Positions 50,201-57,895 of a DNA stretch of 64,000 nt are shown piece by piece. The stretch comes from Crateriforma spongiae (GTDB lineage Bacteria; Planctomycetota; Planctomycetia; Pirellulales; Pirellulaceae). Every line of letters begins with the position of its first letter. Position 1 is the stretch's first letter. The notes below the pieces were generated by a model. The model saw only the letters and a list, made by a program, of their open reading frames with translations, made no database searches and was not told the DNA's origin. The stretch covers positions 124,001 to 188,000 of the forward strand of contig NZ_JAAXMS010000010.1 in assembly GCF_012290005.1 (NCBI RefSeq), written 5' to 3'. A program made the translations under genes and the position numbers.

Positions 50201-53200
50201 CAATCGTATCCGGCCGTGGATCGCTATCACAATCCGTTTCATCGCTGATGGTGGATTTCGTCGTCGATCAAACCGGTTACTCGCCGGACATTGTCGACAT
50301 GCAAGCCGACTTGGAAGCCGAGCTGGGCTTGGACAGCATCAAGAAGGCACAACTGCTGGGCGAATTGCAGGAACAATACGATCTGTCGGGTCTGGATCTG
50401 GGACAGTTGAAGCTGTCCGATTTCCCAACGCTGGGCAGTATTCGTGATTTCGTTTTGGAACAGCTGGGCGAAGACGTCACGACCGCCACTGAAAAAAAAA
50501 AGCCAACCGACCAAAGTAGCGTCACGCTGACGCCCCAGTCGCTCGACCAGTCAGCGTTTTCGAATCATCGATCGCACCCACATGGATCCGATACCAGTGC
50601 CGTGGCCGAAACGCCACGGGGTCCGATTGGTGGCGTGTCCGTCGAGCCGGCCCAAGGACACGGCAATGGCGTCGCGGTGGGCGTTTCCGATGTCACGCGT
50701 CCGGTCGGAACGACGTTCCCATCAGACAACGGTATTCCAACGACGCCAGAGGTCGAAGCACCGGCCCGCGGGACCTGTCGATTCGCATTGCGGACCGTTC
50801 CCGCAGCACGTTTAACCGGCATGCCGAGGCAACCCAATTTCTCGGGTGATGCAATTGTCGTCGGTCACAACCCGATCGCCGATGAAATCGAACGACGCTT
50901 TGGACAAACAACGTTTCGGTGCCATCGTTTTCCCGACCATTTGTCCAGCCGTGATGTGGACCACTGGCTGGACCATCTGTGGGACCAACACGCCACGCCG
51001 CATCTTTTCGTCACGACACCTCGCGACGACGCTGCGCTGGACACGCTGGATGCCAAAGCATGGGGGAAACGCCGTGACGCCGCGCTGATGACACCGTTTC
51101 GTGTCTGTCAGCGATGGATGCAGCGGATGATTGACGATGACCAAATGGATCGCGCCAGTCTGTTGTCGGTCGTCGATGCGGGCGGCAATTTCGGCTTCGA
51201 TGGTCAATGCATGCCCTCGGCCGAATCGGGTGGTATTGCGGGGCTGACCAAAGCCATGCGAATCGAATCCTGGATGCGTGGCCATCGCGAAACGCCGATG
51301 CTGATCGTCGACGGTGCTCCCGGTGCCACCGCATCGGATGTCGTCGACGGCGCATGGCGTGAACTCGCCCAACCGTCACACGACGAAGAAGTGGTGGTGG
51401 ATGAAGATGAACGCTGGACCATTGATGCCTGCTATCAACCGCTGAACGAATCAGGCGGGCCGGTGGGGCCACCCAGCCGCGGCGGCGTCTGGGTCGTCAG
51501 CGGAGGTGGCCGCGGGATCACCGCGATGACCGCGATGTCGCTTGCCCAGCGTTACGATTTGTCACTGCACTTGCTGGGCACCGCCCCGAATCCGTCGATC
51601 GACGATGCGACGCGAAACGCCGCATCCGCCGATCGAACTCAGTTGCGCCGCGATGTGATTCAACGCGCCCAACGCGAAGGCCAAAATCCGATCGAAACGT
51701 GGCGGGACTTGGAAAAGGCCATCGAAATCGACCAAACGCTATCGCAGTGTCGTCAGCGCGGAATCCGGGCGGTGTATCACAGTGTCGACGTATCCGATGG
51801 GCCGGCAATCAACCAAGTCTTGCAACAAATTCGTACCAGTGACGGACCGATTCGTGGGGTGCTGCACGGTGCGGGTGCCGGTCAAGACGCACGGTTCGAT
51901 CGAAAACGTCCCGACAAAGTCGCCAAATGCATCGGGGCCAAAGTCGACGGATGTCTGCAACTGGCAACCGCCACCAACGATGATCCTTTGGAATGGTTCA
52001 TCGGTTTTGGGTCGATCAGCGGTCGCTTTGGTGCCAACGGCCACACTGATTATTCCCTGGCCAACGACATGCTGGCCAAGTGCATCGACCGTCTGCGTCA
52101 ACAGCGCCCGGACGTCCGCTGCGTTACGTTCCACTGGCATGCCTGGGGCGACATCGGCATGGCGGCCAAACCGGAAGCCAAGCTGGCGCTGGAAATGATC
52201 GGGATGCAATTCATGCCGGCCGATGAAGGGCTGCGGCACTTCATGAATGAACTCGAATACGGTGGTGATCTTCCCGAGGTTTTGATCACCGACCGACGTT
52301 ACATTCGCAAGTTCTTTCCAGGCCCCGCCATGCGGGAAACCGGAAAGCCAGAATATCCGATGCTGGATCCATCGTCGCGTGGGATCGCATCGTCCCAGGC
52401 TCACACCATCACGTTGGACCCGACGGTTGACCACTTTCTGAATCAGCACACCGTCGGCGGAAAACCAACGTTGCCGATGGTCATGGCCATCGAAATGATG
52501 GCCGAAGCGGCTGCACTGCAGGCCGGCCAGCGACGTATCACGGCATGCCGGAACGTCCGCGCGATCGCGGCCTTGAAATTCCACCATGACGACGCGATGG
52601 CATGTGAAGTCATCCGTGAAACGTCGTCATCGGAATCCGATGGGGATGGTACCAACGGCCGTTCCCAGCGGTGGCGTCTGTGCGCCGATCTGCGGCGTGG
52701 CGACGGCCGAATGGTTGAAGAGTGCCGCACCCATTTTTCCGGTGAATTCCTGGTTGAAAACGGTTTGCCCCATCCAGATCCGCCACCGGCTCCGGTGCAA
52801 CACGGCGTTTGGGACGACATTGAATACCTGGGCACTGACGCGCCCGTGTACCACGGTGAATCGCTCCAGTGCTTGCGTAAGGTCATGGTTGATACGGAAC
52901 AATCCAAATTGTGGGGCCGCATCGCATCGCCATCCCCCGCACACTTGGGCGGGGAAGATCGACCGCTGGCGGGTTGGCAGATTCCCTGTGCCGCGATGGA
53001 CGCTTGCTTGTACGCCGCGGCGGTGCTGGCATATCGACTGCACGATCGTCCGTCGCTGCCGGTCGGTTTTGATCAAATCGCTTTGGGACGTCTGCCATTG
53101 GCCGGCGAACCGCTGCTGATTCACTGGTCCGTCGAACAAAGCCTGCAGCATGGCCTGCGTTTGCAAGGCAATCTTTCAGGTCAAAACGGCGACACGATCG

Positions 53201-53238
53201 CTCGATTCGACGGTTACGACATTGGTTGGCTTCGCTAG
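44224..53238 (+). CDS. Single-chain type I polyketide / fatty-acid synthase (SDR-KS-CLF-AT-ACP-ACP-KR-DH)
   Basis: 3004 residues. Domains in order: (1) an extended-SDR, thioester-reductase-like domain (about 8-300; NAD loop GATGMVG 15-21, Ser145, Tyr172, Lys176); (2) ketosynthase (about 399-860; Cys606, His737, His779); (3) a second ketosynthase-like domain (about 892-1330) where the catalytic Cys is Asp1106, as in chain-length factors; (4) acyltransferase (about 1432-1740; GHSFG with Ser1522, His1626); (5) two acyl-carrier domains with LG(V/L)DSIKK, pantetheine Ser1916 and Ser2038; (6) ketoreductase (about 2420-2700; Ser2597, Tyr2610, Asn2614); (7) dehydratase (about 2730-3004; HxxxGxxxxP at His2742, Asp2926). 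KS, CLF, AT, tandem ACP, KR and DH recall PUFA-type lipid synthases, but in one chain and with no enoyl reductase. A Rieske oxygenase, a FabL-like enoyl reductase and an acyltransferase follow. Confidence 0.95.
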   Translation: MPAPSSKPNSVLLTGATGMVGCHLLDRLIDRRRNVVCLVRGQNDDQARHRVDEVLKRFGRRLDDHADQIEVVAGDLSAEAVGLSPIHREHLAARVDTVLHCAASLSFRPASESVQGEPYRTNVDGTRHLVQLARQIGVKDFHYVSTAYVCGARRGRVLEADLDHGQSFANDYERSKLLAEQMLRNTPGIRVSFYRPSIVIDSTGRSPVTADRTVYGAFQTYRALASRFGLPREGGWFSTLGFTGDERKNLVEADWVADSIVALMHSPPHHQSTYHLTAPSGTPIQQLETAFREACRREGVAEQNGNESAEASAVFQTMAAPYVRTFLPYFNNDPEFDRSATSGALTGLGRPVAGDVTTGDLIALLSTDKTVSPAKIKAEPPVAPLVREDSDDQSDDGDPLVIAGFDVCLPGGAVGRQAFADLLFANRSAIDEVPHDRFDRSLYFDPRRGQIGKSYTTLGGCVGESAIGPDVVDRAARIGQFDPCHLQFATVALSAWQHAGAEANEDLAARCGIYVGHSGGTKLGGPLAMSTLAEVVSEQIREVADFPRSNDSLRGEVTATLARRLRETRPHRKLDAETHFNAYSAASLSAQLLNLGGPREVVDAACASSLVALQHAATAIQAGRIDTAIVGGATYNSVDNLILFSQSQACSDEHSCPFDENASGLISSEGYVAVVLTRRSTARHHGLNELAELVGVGLASDGRGKSLWAPRTEGQQLAIRRAYDRSPALSIDYMECHATSTQVGDATELTSLSTLLETDSNRGPGRPLAIGSAKSNFGHTLEAAGLVGLTKVLVAMQHETLPASLNFKSPTPHFDWTQGRLSVVDHNQAWPVNTNRQGKSAAVNAFGIGGLNAHAVIRQAGPTKPKVPNHGSNQSAVRVRPADRSSRPTPGQPIAIVGRGVVLPGANNVAAMSAMLANGRSMIASPPQDRWTGENVFAVDRQPFRTPHCLGGYIRDYQFNGQPYRIPPKQVTYANPIQMMLIDAVRQTLDELGEPADFHVPADRAVIDRRRTSVVVGTIFGGEFSNQLQVGMRVPEICRHVRQCLSGQVDVGTSIDRWMDQFAQHLIHRHPAILDETGSFTASTLASRIAKTFDLMGGACAVDADDASGMLALMTAVDQLRFGQADTVICGVAQRSLDLVAFEQLSLRDQLVRSGRPIDVPDDCRQILPGEGVAVLLLQRREDALRSGHKIHGLIDHVGCERIAAQHREDIRCDAMAGDKLNAGLVRQFGYLSGAHPIVRTVAQSIRWAQPTAADEPCELFAVAEDGFGVRASLTSGRSENDAAVSSATARHTESASPISTTSAVRVSDELGTSAMSPQATLDESIRPVVCRTDSACASSPRWLVATENDQEAIRRHLTSWAEDPDGAFASSTATFSGSTSRFTAGLVVTDHQRLAEQASRLLKLWNQGTRVTVDERACGLLWKNQPQQDRVAWLFPGQGSQYPRRPEIIDHQAESQRSLDDFDRELQTLGIAPIANRLHDPTRTLGKDVWWTQLWVLGVSHVMADCLAQAGIPMHVATGHSFGECGAALHSGAMNLAQSIRFAKQRSEAVLTNVRQSGCLLSVRGDASRIASALSQGDCDVVITHHNAPQQVVVAGTPDAVAQAKAVLSDAGLAAVVIPVPAAFHTPMMESAEKMLRQTFASHRLRPPVCPLLSSVSLRYLADPDEILENLISQLTRPVQFAATMDRLCDDGVGLMVEVGPSDVLTRLSRSRNDDRAIALSLDAGDDTERQLSLIRLATTVVTGKPSDVNRGLQPPISAATNDVRHPEVDQRIVSGATEAAITIVDVTDKRRKASQNSVPRSSGESTASLSAGDSNGHHVNGVPNGRIANGHISNGIADSHTQVNHSIRDVSSNRMLPPTDAVSAVHPTTGNASTDTTAKQASDLLVNLVVELTGYSPDIVEFDADLEAELGVDSIKKAQIIGELADWSGMKLDLAQMKLSDYTTLGDILNLYSQHFGQPDCGQPAVTAAVAPAASPPSVTDAVAIPSASAAIVSGRGSLSQSVSSLMVDFVVDQTGYSPDIVDMQADLEAELGLDSIKKAQLLGELQEQYDLSGLDLGQLKLSDFPTLGSIRDFVLEQLGEDVTTATEKKKPTDQSSVTLTPQSLDQSAFSNHRSHPHGSDTSAVAETPRGPIGGVSVEPAQGHGNGVAVGVSDVTRPVGTTFPSDNGIPTTPEVEAPARGTCRFALRTVPAARLTGMPRQPNFSGDAIVVGHNPIADEIERRFGQTTFRCHRFPDHLSSRDVDHWLDHLWDQHATPHLFVTTPRDDAALDTLDAKAWGKRRDAALMTPFRVCQRWMQRMIDDDQMDRASLLSVVDAGGNFGFDGQCMPSAESGGIAGLTKAMRIESWMRGHRETPMLIVDGAPGATASDVVDGAWRELAQPSHDEEVVVDEDERWTIDACYQPLNESGGPVGPPSRGGVWVVSGGGRGITAMTAMSLAQRYDLSLHLLGTAPNPSIDDATRNAASADRTQLRRDVIQRAQREGQNPIETWRDLEKAIEIDQTLSQCRQRGIRAVYHSVDVSDGPAINQVLQQIRTSDGPIRGVLHGAGAGQDARFDRKRPDKVAKCIGAKVDGCLQLATATNDDPLEWFIGFGSISGRFGANGHTDYSLANDMLAKCIDRLRQQRPDVRCVTFHWHAWGDIGMAAKPEAKLALEMIGMQFMPADEGLRHFMNELEYGGDLPEVLITDRRYIRKFFPGPAMRETGKPEYPMLDPSSRGIASSQAHTITLDPTVDHFLNQHTVGGKPTLPMVMAIEMMAEAAALQAGQRRITACRNVRAIAALKFHHDDAMACEVIRETSSSESDGDGTNGRSQRWRLCADLRRGDGRMVEECRTHFSGEFLVENGLPHPDPPPAPVQHGVWDDIEYLGTDAPVYHGESLQCLRKVMVDTEQSKLWGRIASPSPAHLGGEDRPLAGWQIPCAAMDACLYAAAVLAYRLHDRPSLPVGFDQIALGRLPLAGEPLLIHWSVEQSLQHGLRLQGNLSGQNGDTIARFDGYDIGWLR

Positions 53239-53255
53239 GTGCATGAGCTGAACGG

Positions 53256-54446
53256 ATGCCCTATCACAGCAAAGGGACGATGCACCCGCTGATCCCGCCG
53301 GACGACTATGTCGGCGGTGCGGCGCATCAACGCGACCTGGCCGAACTTCGTCGCTCGACATGGCAATTGGTGGGCACACGCCGTGATTTGGCCAAGCCCG
53401 GCGACACGCTTGCCGCCACAGTGCTGGGCTTGCCGGTCGTCCTAAGAAATTTCGGTGACCGCGTGTCCGCGTTTCGAAACGTATGCGCCCACCGGCAATG
53501 CACGATCGCCACCAACGGGACCAGCCACAGCGCCGTCTTGAAATGTCCCTATCACGGATGGCACTACGGGGCCGATGGCCGGACACGAAAGATCCCGGGT
53601 GCAAAGAACTTTCCGAACTTTGACCGCGAAGCCCACCGCTTGCAGACGTATGCCGTCCAGTTCTGTGGTGAATTGGTATTCACACGCCTCTGTGCCCCCG
53701 ATGATGTGGGCCAAGACAGCTTGCAAGCGTGGATGGGCGACACGTTTGATCAGCTGCAACAGGCAACCCGACCGGAACATTGGATCCAAAACCTGGGAAC
53801 TCACCTCGATTTTCCTGTGAACTGGAAGATCCCAATCGAAGGTTCCTTGGAAAGTTACCACTTGGATGAAGTCCACGCGGCCACCTTTGGGCATGACCCT
53901 GGGGAAGAACATTCCGAACACGTGATGAATGCCCAGGGAACGACTTTTCAAACCCACTATCGCACCGATTCGCTTGTGGAACGAATCGAAGAACGCTGCA
54001 TTCGCTGGATGACCGGCGGGTTCGACGGCAGCTATCGACATCTGCACACGTTTCCAAACTTGATGGCATCCCTGAACGATTCGTTGTCGTTGGTTTACCA
54101 AATCGTTCCCACCGGACCGACGACCAGCCGAATGAACTTGTGGGGTTTCGGACGTGCCGCCTCACAAGGCGGTTGGTTCGCTAAGATGGGATCGGTGGCG
54201 ATGCGCCGTGCCAGCGCAAAGATGGCTTTGAAGGTACTGAATGAAGACGCAGCCATCTTTCCCTTGGTACAGCGTGGCATGACCGCATTGTGCGACGACA
54301 CGTTGCCCGAAGATCCACCTGCAACCGCCCGAACACATCGCCCGTCGGCGAAACGCCCGGGTGTTTTTGGCCGCTGCGAAGAACGTTTGGATGCATTTCA
54401 CCGTGATTGGCAATCGCGGTTTACAAGTGTCGGCCGGACATCATGA
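53256..54446 (+). CDS. Rieske non-heme iron oxygenase
   Basis: 396 residues. The Rieske 2Fe-2S ligands are C77xH79 and C97xxH100. The catalytic domain has the mononuclear iron motif ExYHxxxxH (Glu199, His202, His207) at about 199-207. This is the layout of ring-hydroxylating and lipid-hydroxylating oxygenase alpha subunits. A ferredoxin/reductase partner is not encoded nearby. The start ATG lies 17 bases after the polyketide synthase stop, so the two are almost certainly co-transcribed. A tailoring hydroxylation or desaturation of the polyketide-derived chain is inferred from position only. Confidence 0.92.
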   Translation: MPYHSKGTMHPLIPPDDYVGGAAHQRDLAELRRSTWQLVGTRRDLAKPGDTLAATVLGLPVVLRNFGDRVSAFRNVCAHRQCTIATNGTSHSAVLKCPYHGWHYGADGRTRKIPGAKNFPNFDREAHRLQTYAVQFCGELVFTRLCAPDDVGQDSLQAWMGDTFDQLQQATRPEHWIQNLGTHLDFPVNWKIPIEGSLESYHLDEVHAATFGHDPGEEHSEHVMNAQGTTFQTHYRTDSLVERIEERCIRWMTGGFDGSYRHLHTFPNLMASLNDSLSLVYQIVPTGPTTSRMNLWGFGRAASQGGWFAKMGSVAMRRASAKMALKVLNEDAAIFPLVQRGMTALCDDTLPEDPPATARTHRPSAKRPGVFGRCEERLDAFHRDWQSRFTSVGRTS

Positions 54447-54524
54447 CCCAGTGAATCAGCGTCCACGCGGCACCCATGATTCGAGCTTCTATTTTTTACA
54501 TCGCTAGAACAAGACGAACGACAG

Positions 54525-55289
54525 TTGATCGATCTATCGGGAAAGACGGCATTGGTGACCGGCGGAAGCCGTGGAATTGGACGCGCATGCGCGCTGCGTC
54601 TGGCCGATTGCGGCGCGAACGTTGCGGTGAACTTCTTGTCGTCACGCGACGCGGCGACCGAAGTCGCCAAACAGATCAATCAGCGTGGCGCCGGGTCGAT
54701 CGCCGTCCGCGCCGACGTCAGTCGTCAAGACGATTGCCATGCGTTGGTGTCCGCCGTCGCTGAGCATTTTGGCGGACTGGACATCGTGATCAGCAATGCC
54801 GCCGCGGGCGGTTTCCGCGGCGTCGCTCAGCTGACCGCACCCAATTTGGAAGCAGCGATCCGCACCAATGCCGCACCGGTCGCATGGCTTTGCCAAGCGG
54901 CAGCGGAGCACTTGGCCGACGAAAATGATTTCGGCAAAGTGATCGCGATCAGCAGCCACGGTTCGATCCGAGCGGTCGATCACTACGCCGCCATCGGTGC
55001 ATCCAAGGCGGCTTTGGAAAGCTTGGTCCGTCACATGGCACTGGAATATGGACGCCAAGGCATCAATTTCAATTGTGTCATGCCGGGAATCGTTCGTACC
55101 GAAGCAGTGTCAACGATGCCGGGCGTTGAAGACGTGTTGGCTGCCGCCAAGGAACGGTTGCTGGTCAGCAAACGCGACTTGTCGCCCAACGACGTTTCCG
55201 GTGTGGTCGCGTTTTTGGCCAGCCGGCAAGCCGACATGATTCAAGGACAAACCATCATTGTCGATGGCGGGATCACCGTCCGTGTTTGA
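54525..55289 (+). CDS. FabL-like enoyl reductase (SDR family)
   Basis: 254 residues from a TTG start. NAD(P)-binding GGSRGIG at 13-19, Ser143/144, then Tyr154 and Lys161. The Tyr-Lys spacing (YxxxxxxK, HYAAIGASK) and the tail ADMIQGQTIIVDGG match FabL, the enoyl-ACP reductase III of Bacillus, better than classic ketoreductases, which have YxxxK. The upstream synthase has a dehydratase but no enoyl reductase, so this gene could supply that step in trans. It lies 78 bases after the Rieske gene, and its 3' end overlaps the acyltransferase gene by 26 bases. A ketoreductase role cannot be excluded. Confidence 0.85.
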   Translation: MIDLSGKTALVTGGSRGIGRACALRLADCGANVAVNFLSSRDAATEVAKQINQRGAGSIAVRADVSRQDDCHALVSAVAEHFGGLDIVISNAAAGGFRGVAQLTAPNLEAAIRTNAAPVAWLCQAAAEHLADENDFGKVIAISSHGSIRAVDHYAAIGASKAALESLVRHMALEYGRQGINFNCVMPGIVRTEAVSTMPGVEDVLAAAKERLLVSKRDLSPNDVSGVVAFLASRQADMIQGQTIIVDGGITVRV

Positions 55290-56634
55290 CTGGCGCGCGA
55301 CCACCGCATTCGAAAGATTCTTATACCGCTGTGATCCCGGCGGGCCATCGATGACGTTCCGCATCGAAATCGGCTTCGACCACCCGGTGTGCCCGGAACG
55401 GATGCAAAATGCCATTGCACAAACCTCGACGTGGCACCCCATCCTGTTTTGCCGGCTGACCCAAAACCAGCATCATTGGATCTGGGAACCGTGCCCGATG
55501 AACCCCGGCGAATGGCTCGGTGTTTCTTACAGCCCGGATGCCTTGCCGGCGATTGATCCCACAACATCGGCCGGTTTTCGATTCAGCCAAGGCCGAGGTG
55601 CCGACGACGTCCAACGGCTCGCGTTCGACTTTCATCACGCATCGGTCGATGGCATCGCGGCGGCCAAATGGACCGCCGGCGTCCTGCGTTGCTATCACGA
55701 CGAAAATCCTATCGACGGCGGCAGGGAACATCGTGCCAAGGACGACATCGTCCAAGGTCAGCTACGGCAACGACACAAGATGCCGGTTCCCGACCATGGA
55801 CCACCGATCGGATTCCTGGAAGGTCTCCGCAATCTTTGGTCCACGATCCGCGGCAAATCGATTCGGTATGCACCTTTGACGACGCGGCAAAGTGATTTTG
55901 TGGGACAATCGGGTGATCCGTCGGAACCCCAAGCCGACAATGATCATGTGATGTCGCTGAACTTGCCCCCTCATTTGTCACAACGCAGCCGCGAATTTGT
56001 CGCTCAATCCAAGATCCCTTTGAACGATGTCGCCGTCGCTGCCACCTTTCGAATGTTGGCAGACGATCCAGCACTTCGGCATCAACACGGACGTTTGATG
56101 ATCAACAACCCGGTCAATTTGCGAACGATACGGCAGCGTCGTTTTTCGGCGTGCAACTACACCGGGTTGGCATTCCTGCGGCGGCATGGCCAAGAAGTTC
56201 GACGGCACGATCTGCTGTCGGGCTTGCACCGCGAAATGAACTACATCCGCCAGCGTTGCGTGGCCGCAGAATTTTTGCGAGGCCTGGAAGCGGTGGATCC
56301 CCATCCGTCGGCACTGCGATACATCCAGCGGCGTCGCTGGTTCGATGCGACGGCGTCGATGACGTGTCTGTCCAGCGTTCGAATCGGCCGTCGACACGGG
56401 GCCCAGCCCTGTGAACAGGGTTGGCAGTTCGGTGACAACACGCTGCGGTCGATACGCATCGTCCCCCCTCGACCGGCCGGATCATCGTTAGCACTGTCAC
56501 TGAACGACTCTCTGGGCCGTCTTTGTTTGACCGCACGATCAGATCCGACAGCATTGTCGTTTACCGAAACGCAAGATGGATTGCAGCGTTGGGTGAATCA
56601 TTTCAGCGAACTCATGTTGCCATCCGGCCGCTAA
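55264..56634 (+). CDS. HHxxxDG-type acyltransferase (condensation / wax-ester-synthase superfamily)
   Basis: 456 residues from ATG 55264 (an in-frame TTG at 55258 is the alternative), overlapping the FabL-like gene by 26 bases. The motif HHASVDG (124-130) is the HHxxxDG signature of condensation, wax ester synthase and PapA-type acyltransferases, where the second His is the catalytic base. The size and two-lobe pattern fit this superfamily, and the second lobe is well conserved in hydrophobic and Arg positions. These enzymes esterify acyl chains to alcohols or amines. As the last gene of the group it is a candidate for releasing or capping the synthase product, which is inference. Confidence 0.85.
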   Translation: MAGSPSVFDWRATTAFERFLYRCDPGGPSMTFRIEIGFDHPVCPERMQNAIAQTSTWHPILFCRLTQNQHHWIWEPCPMNPGEWLGVSYSPDALPAIDPTTSAGFRFSQGRGADDVQRLAFDFHHASVDGIAAAKWTAGVLRCYHDENPIDGGREHRAKDDIVQGQLRQRHKMPVPDHGPPIGFLEGLRNLWSTIRGKSIRYAPLTTRQSDFVGQSGDPSEPQADNDHVMSLNLPPHLSQRSREFVAQSKIPLNDVAVAATFRMLADDPALRHQHGRLMINNPVNLRTIRQRRFSACNYTGLAFLRRHGQEVRRHDLLSGLHREMNYIRQRCVAAEFLRGLEAVDPHPSALRYIQRRRWFDATASMTCLSSVRIGRRHGAQPCEQGWQFGDNTLRSIRIVPPRPAGSSLALSLNDSLGRLCLTARSDPTALSFTETQDGLQRWVNHFSELMLPSGR

Positions 56635-56686
56635 TCCCCGAATCCATCCATCAGGCACAGACCCAGCGAACGTCGAAAGCAGACCG

Positions 56687-57835
56687 ATGTCCAACACGTT
56701 ATTGAAAGTCGCCAGTGGAATCTTGTTGATTGCGGTCGCCGCAATGATCGCCTTTGGCGTCTATCGCGAAAAGCAGATCCGCACCGATTTGCAACAGCGT
56801 GAAGCCGCCTTAACCGACAGCCAAACCATCGACGAAAACACGACGGCCGACGAACTATCCAAACTGGGCGACGGTGCGGCGGCGAACATACCCGCGCTGG
56901 CCGCCGGCATCATCGGCGATGTCCCGACACTGGAAACGATCCCCAAGGTGGACGCGTTTCCCTGGCGTGATGCCTTGGCCAACCGGTTGTATTCCAACGC
57001 ACGTTCACGTCGTTGCGGTATGTTGATCCCGGGATTGCCGGTGCGTTCGGGGCTGCAGCATCGCGAGGGCAGGCTGACCACGATCGGTCGCATCCCCGCC
57101 ATTTCCATTTCGTTGGAATTGGATGAATCGGCGAAAGACAAAATGCCACGAATCACTCAGGTCCAGACGGAAAATTACCTGGCGAAACACCGACTGGTCA
57201 TCGAGCCGATTTTGTATCACGACCGACGCGGAACGGTTTATTTCGGCACCGATTGCCGCGCCGCATTCTTTGAAAAAGACCGGCCGTTGGTGACCGTCAA
57301 GTCGGAAGCCATGATCGACCAATCGGTCGGCAACTTTCTGGCCCTGGGTTTGTTCCAGGACCAAGGTGAATGCGACGGACGCACGTTGATCATGTCGTTT
57401 CGATACGCCCAAAGCGACCCGACGTTGACCGGGCTGGATGCCGCCAAAAAGACAACCGAGTGTTTAATTCTGCATCTGCGGCCCGATGCAACCCCCGACA
57501 ATCCCATCTTTGACGTGTTTGCCACGACCGAAGGCCGACAACAGATTCATCAGCTGGTGCGGTCCAGCAACCTGCTGACCGACCCGACCACGTCGATTCG
57601 TGCCGGAGTGCGTTTCGACCGTTTCGTGATGATGGGACTGTACCCGGCATCACCGGTGGTGACCGACGTTCGATTGAATACCGATCGGACGATGCCGTCC
57701 GCCAAAGCCCAACTGTTGATGCGTCAAGGCCCGGCGGACGATCGCCCCGGCTTGCAAGACATCTTGGATGACTTCGCGGGCTACGTCGCGGACGATTCGA
57801 TCGACGCGCGGCTGTTGGAAACGTTTTCCAACTGA
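56687..57835 (+). CDS. Membrane-anchored protein of unknown function
   Basis: 382 residues. One N-terminal membrane helix (about 5-24) anchors a soluble domain. No motif identifies a family. A region rich in beta-strand patterns follows (ISISLELDE, VYFGTDCRAAFFEK), and a Cys pair is present at distant positions. It starts 52 bases after the acyltransferase gene on the same strand and could be part of the same transcript, though its sequence gives no link to lipid chemistry. The gene ends before a convergent gene on the minus strand. Confidence 0.75.
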   Translation: MSNTLLKVASGILLIAVAAMIAFGVYREKQIRTDLQQREAALTDSQTIDENTTADELSKLGDGAAANIPALAAGIIGDVPTLETIPKVDAFPWRDALANRLYSNARSRRCGMLIPGLPVRSGLQHREGRLTTIGRIPAISISLELDESAKDKMPRITQVQTENYLAKHRLVIEPILYHDRRGTVYFGTDCRAAFFEKDRPLVTVKSEAMIDQSVGNFLALGLFQDQGECDGRTLIMSFRYAQSDPTLTGLDAAKKTTECLILHLRPDATPDNPIFDVFATTEGRQQIHQLVRSSNLLTDPTTSIRAGVRFDRFVMMGLYPASPVVTDVRLNTDRTMPSAKAQLLMRQGPADDRPGLQDILDDFAGYVADDSIDARLLETFSN

Positions 57836-57895
57836 CGTGCCGGTCTTCGCCGCCGTGTCGTGACCTTCGCCAAACCGACGTTTAGCCAGTTCGAC

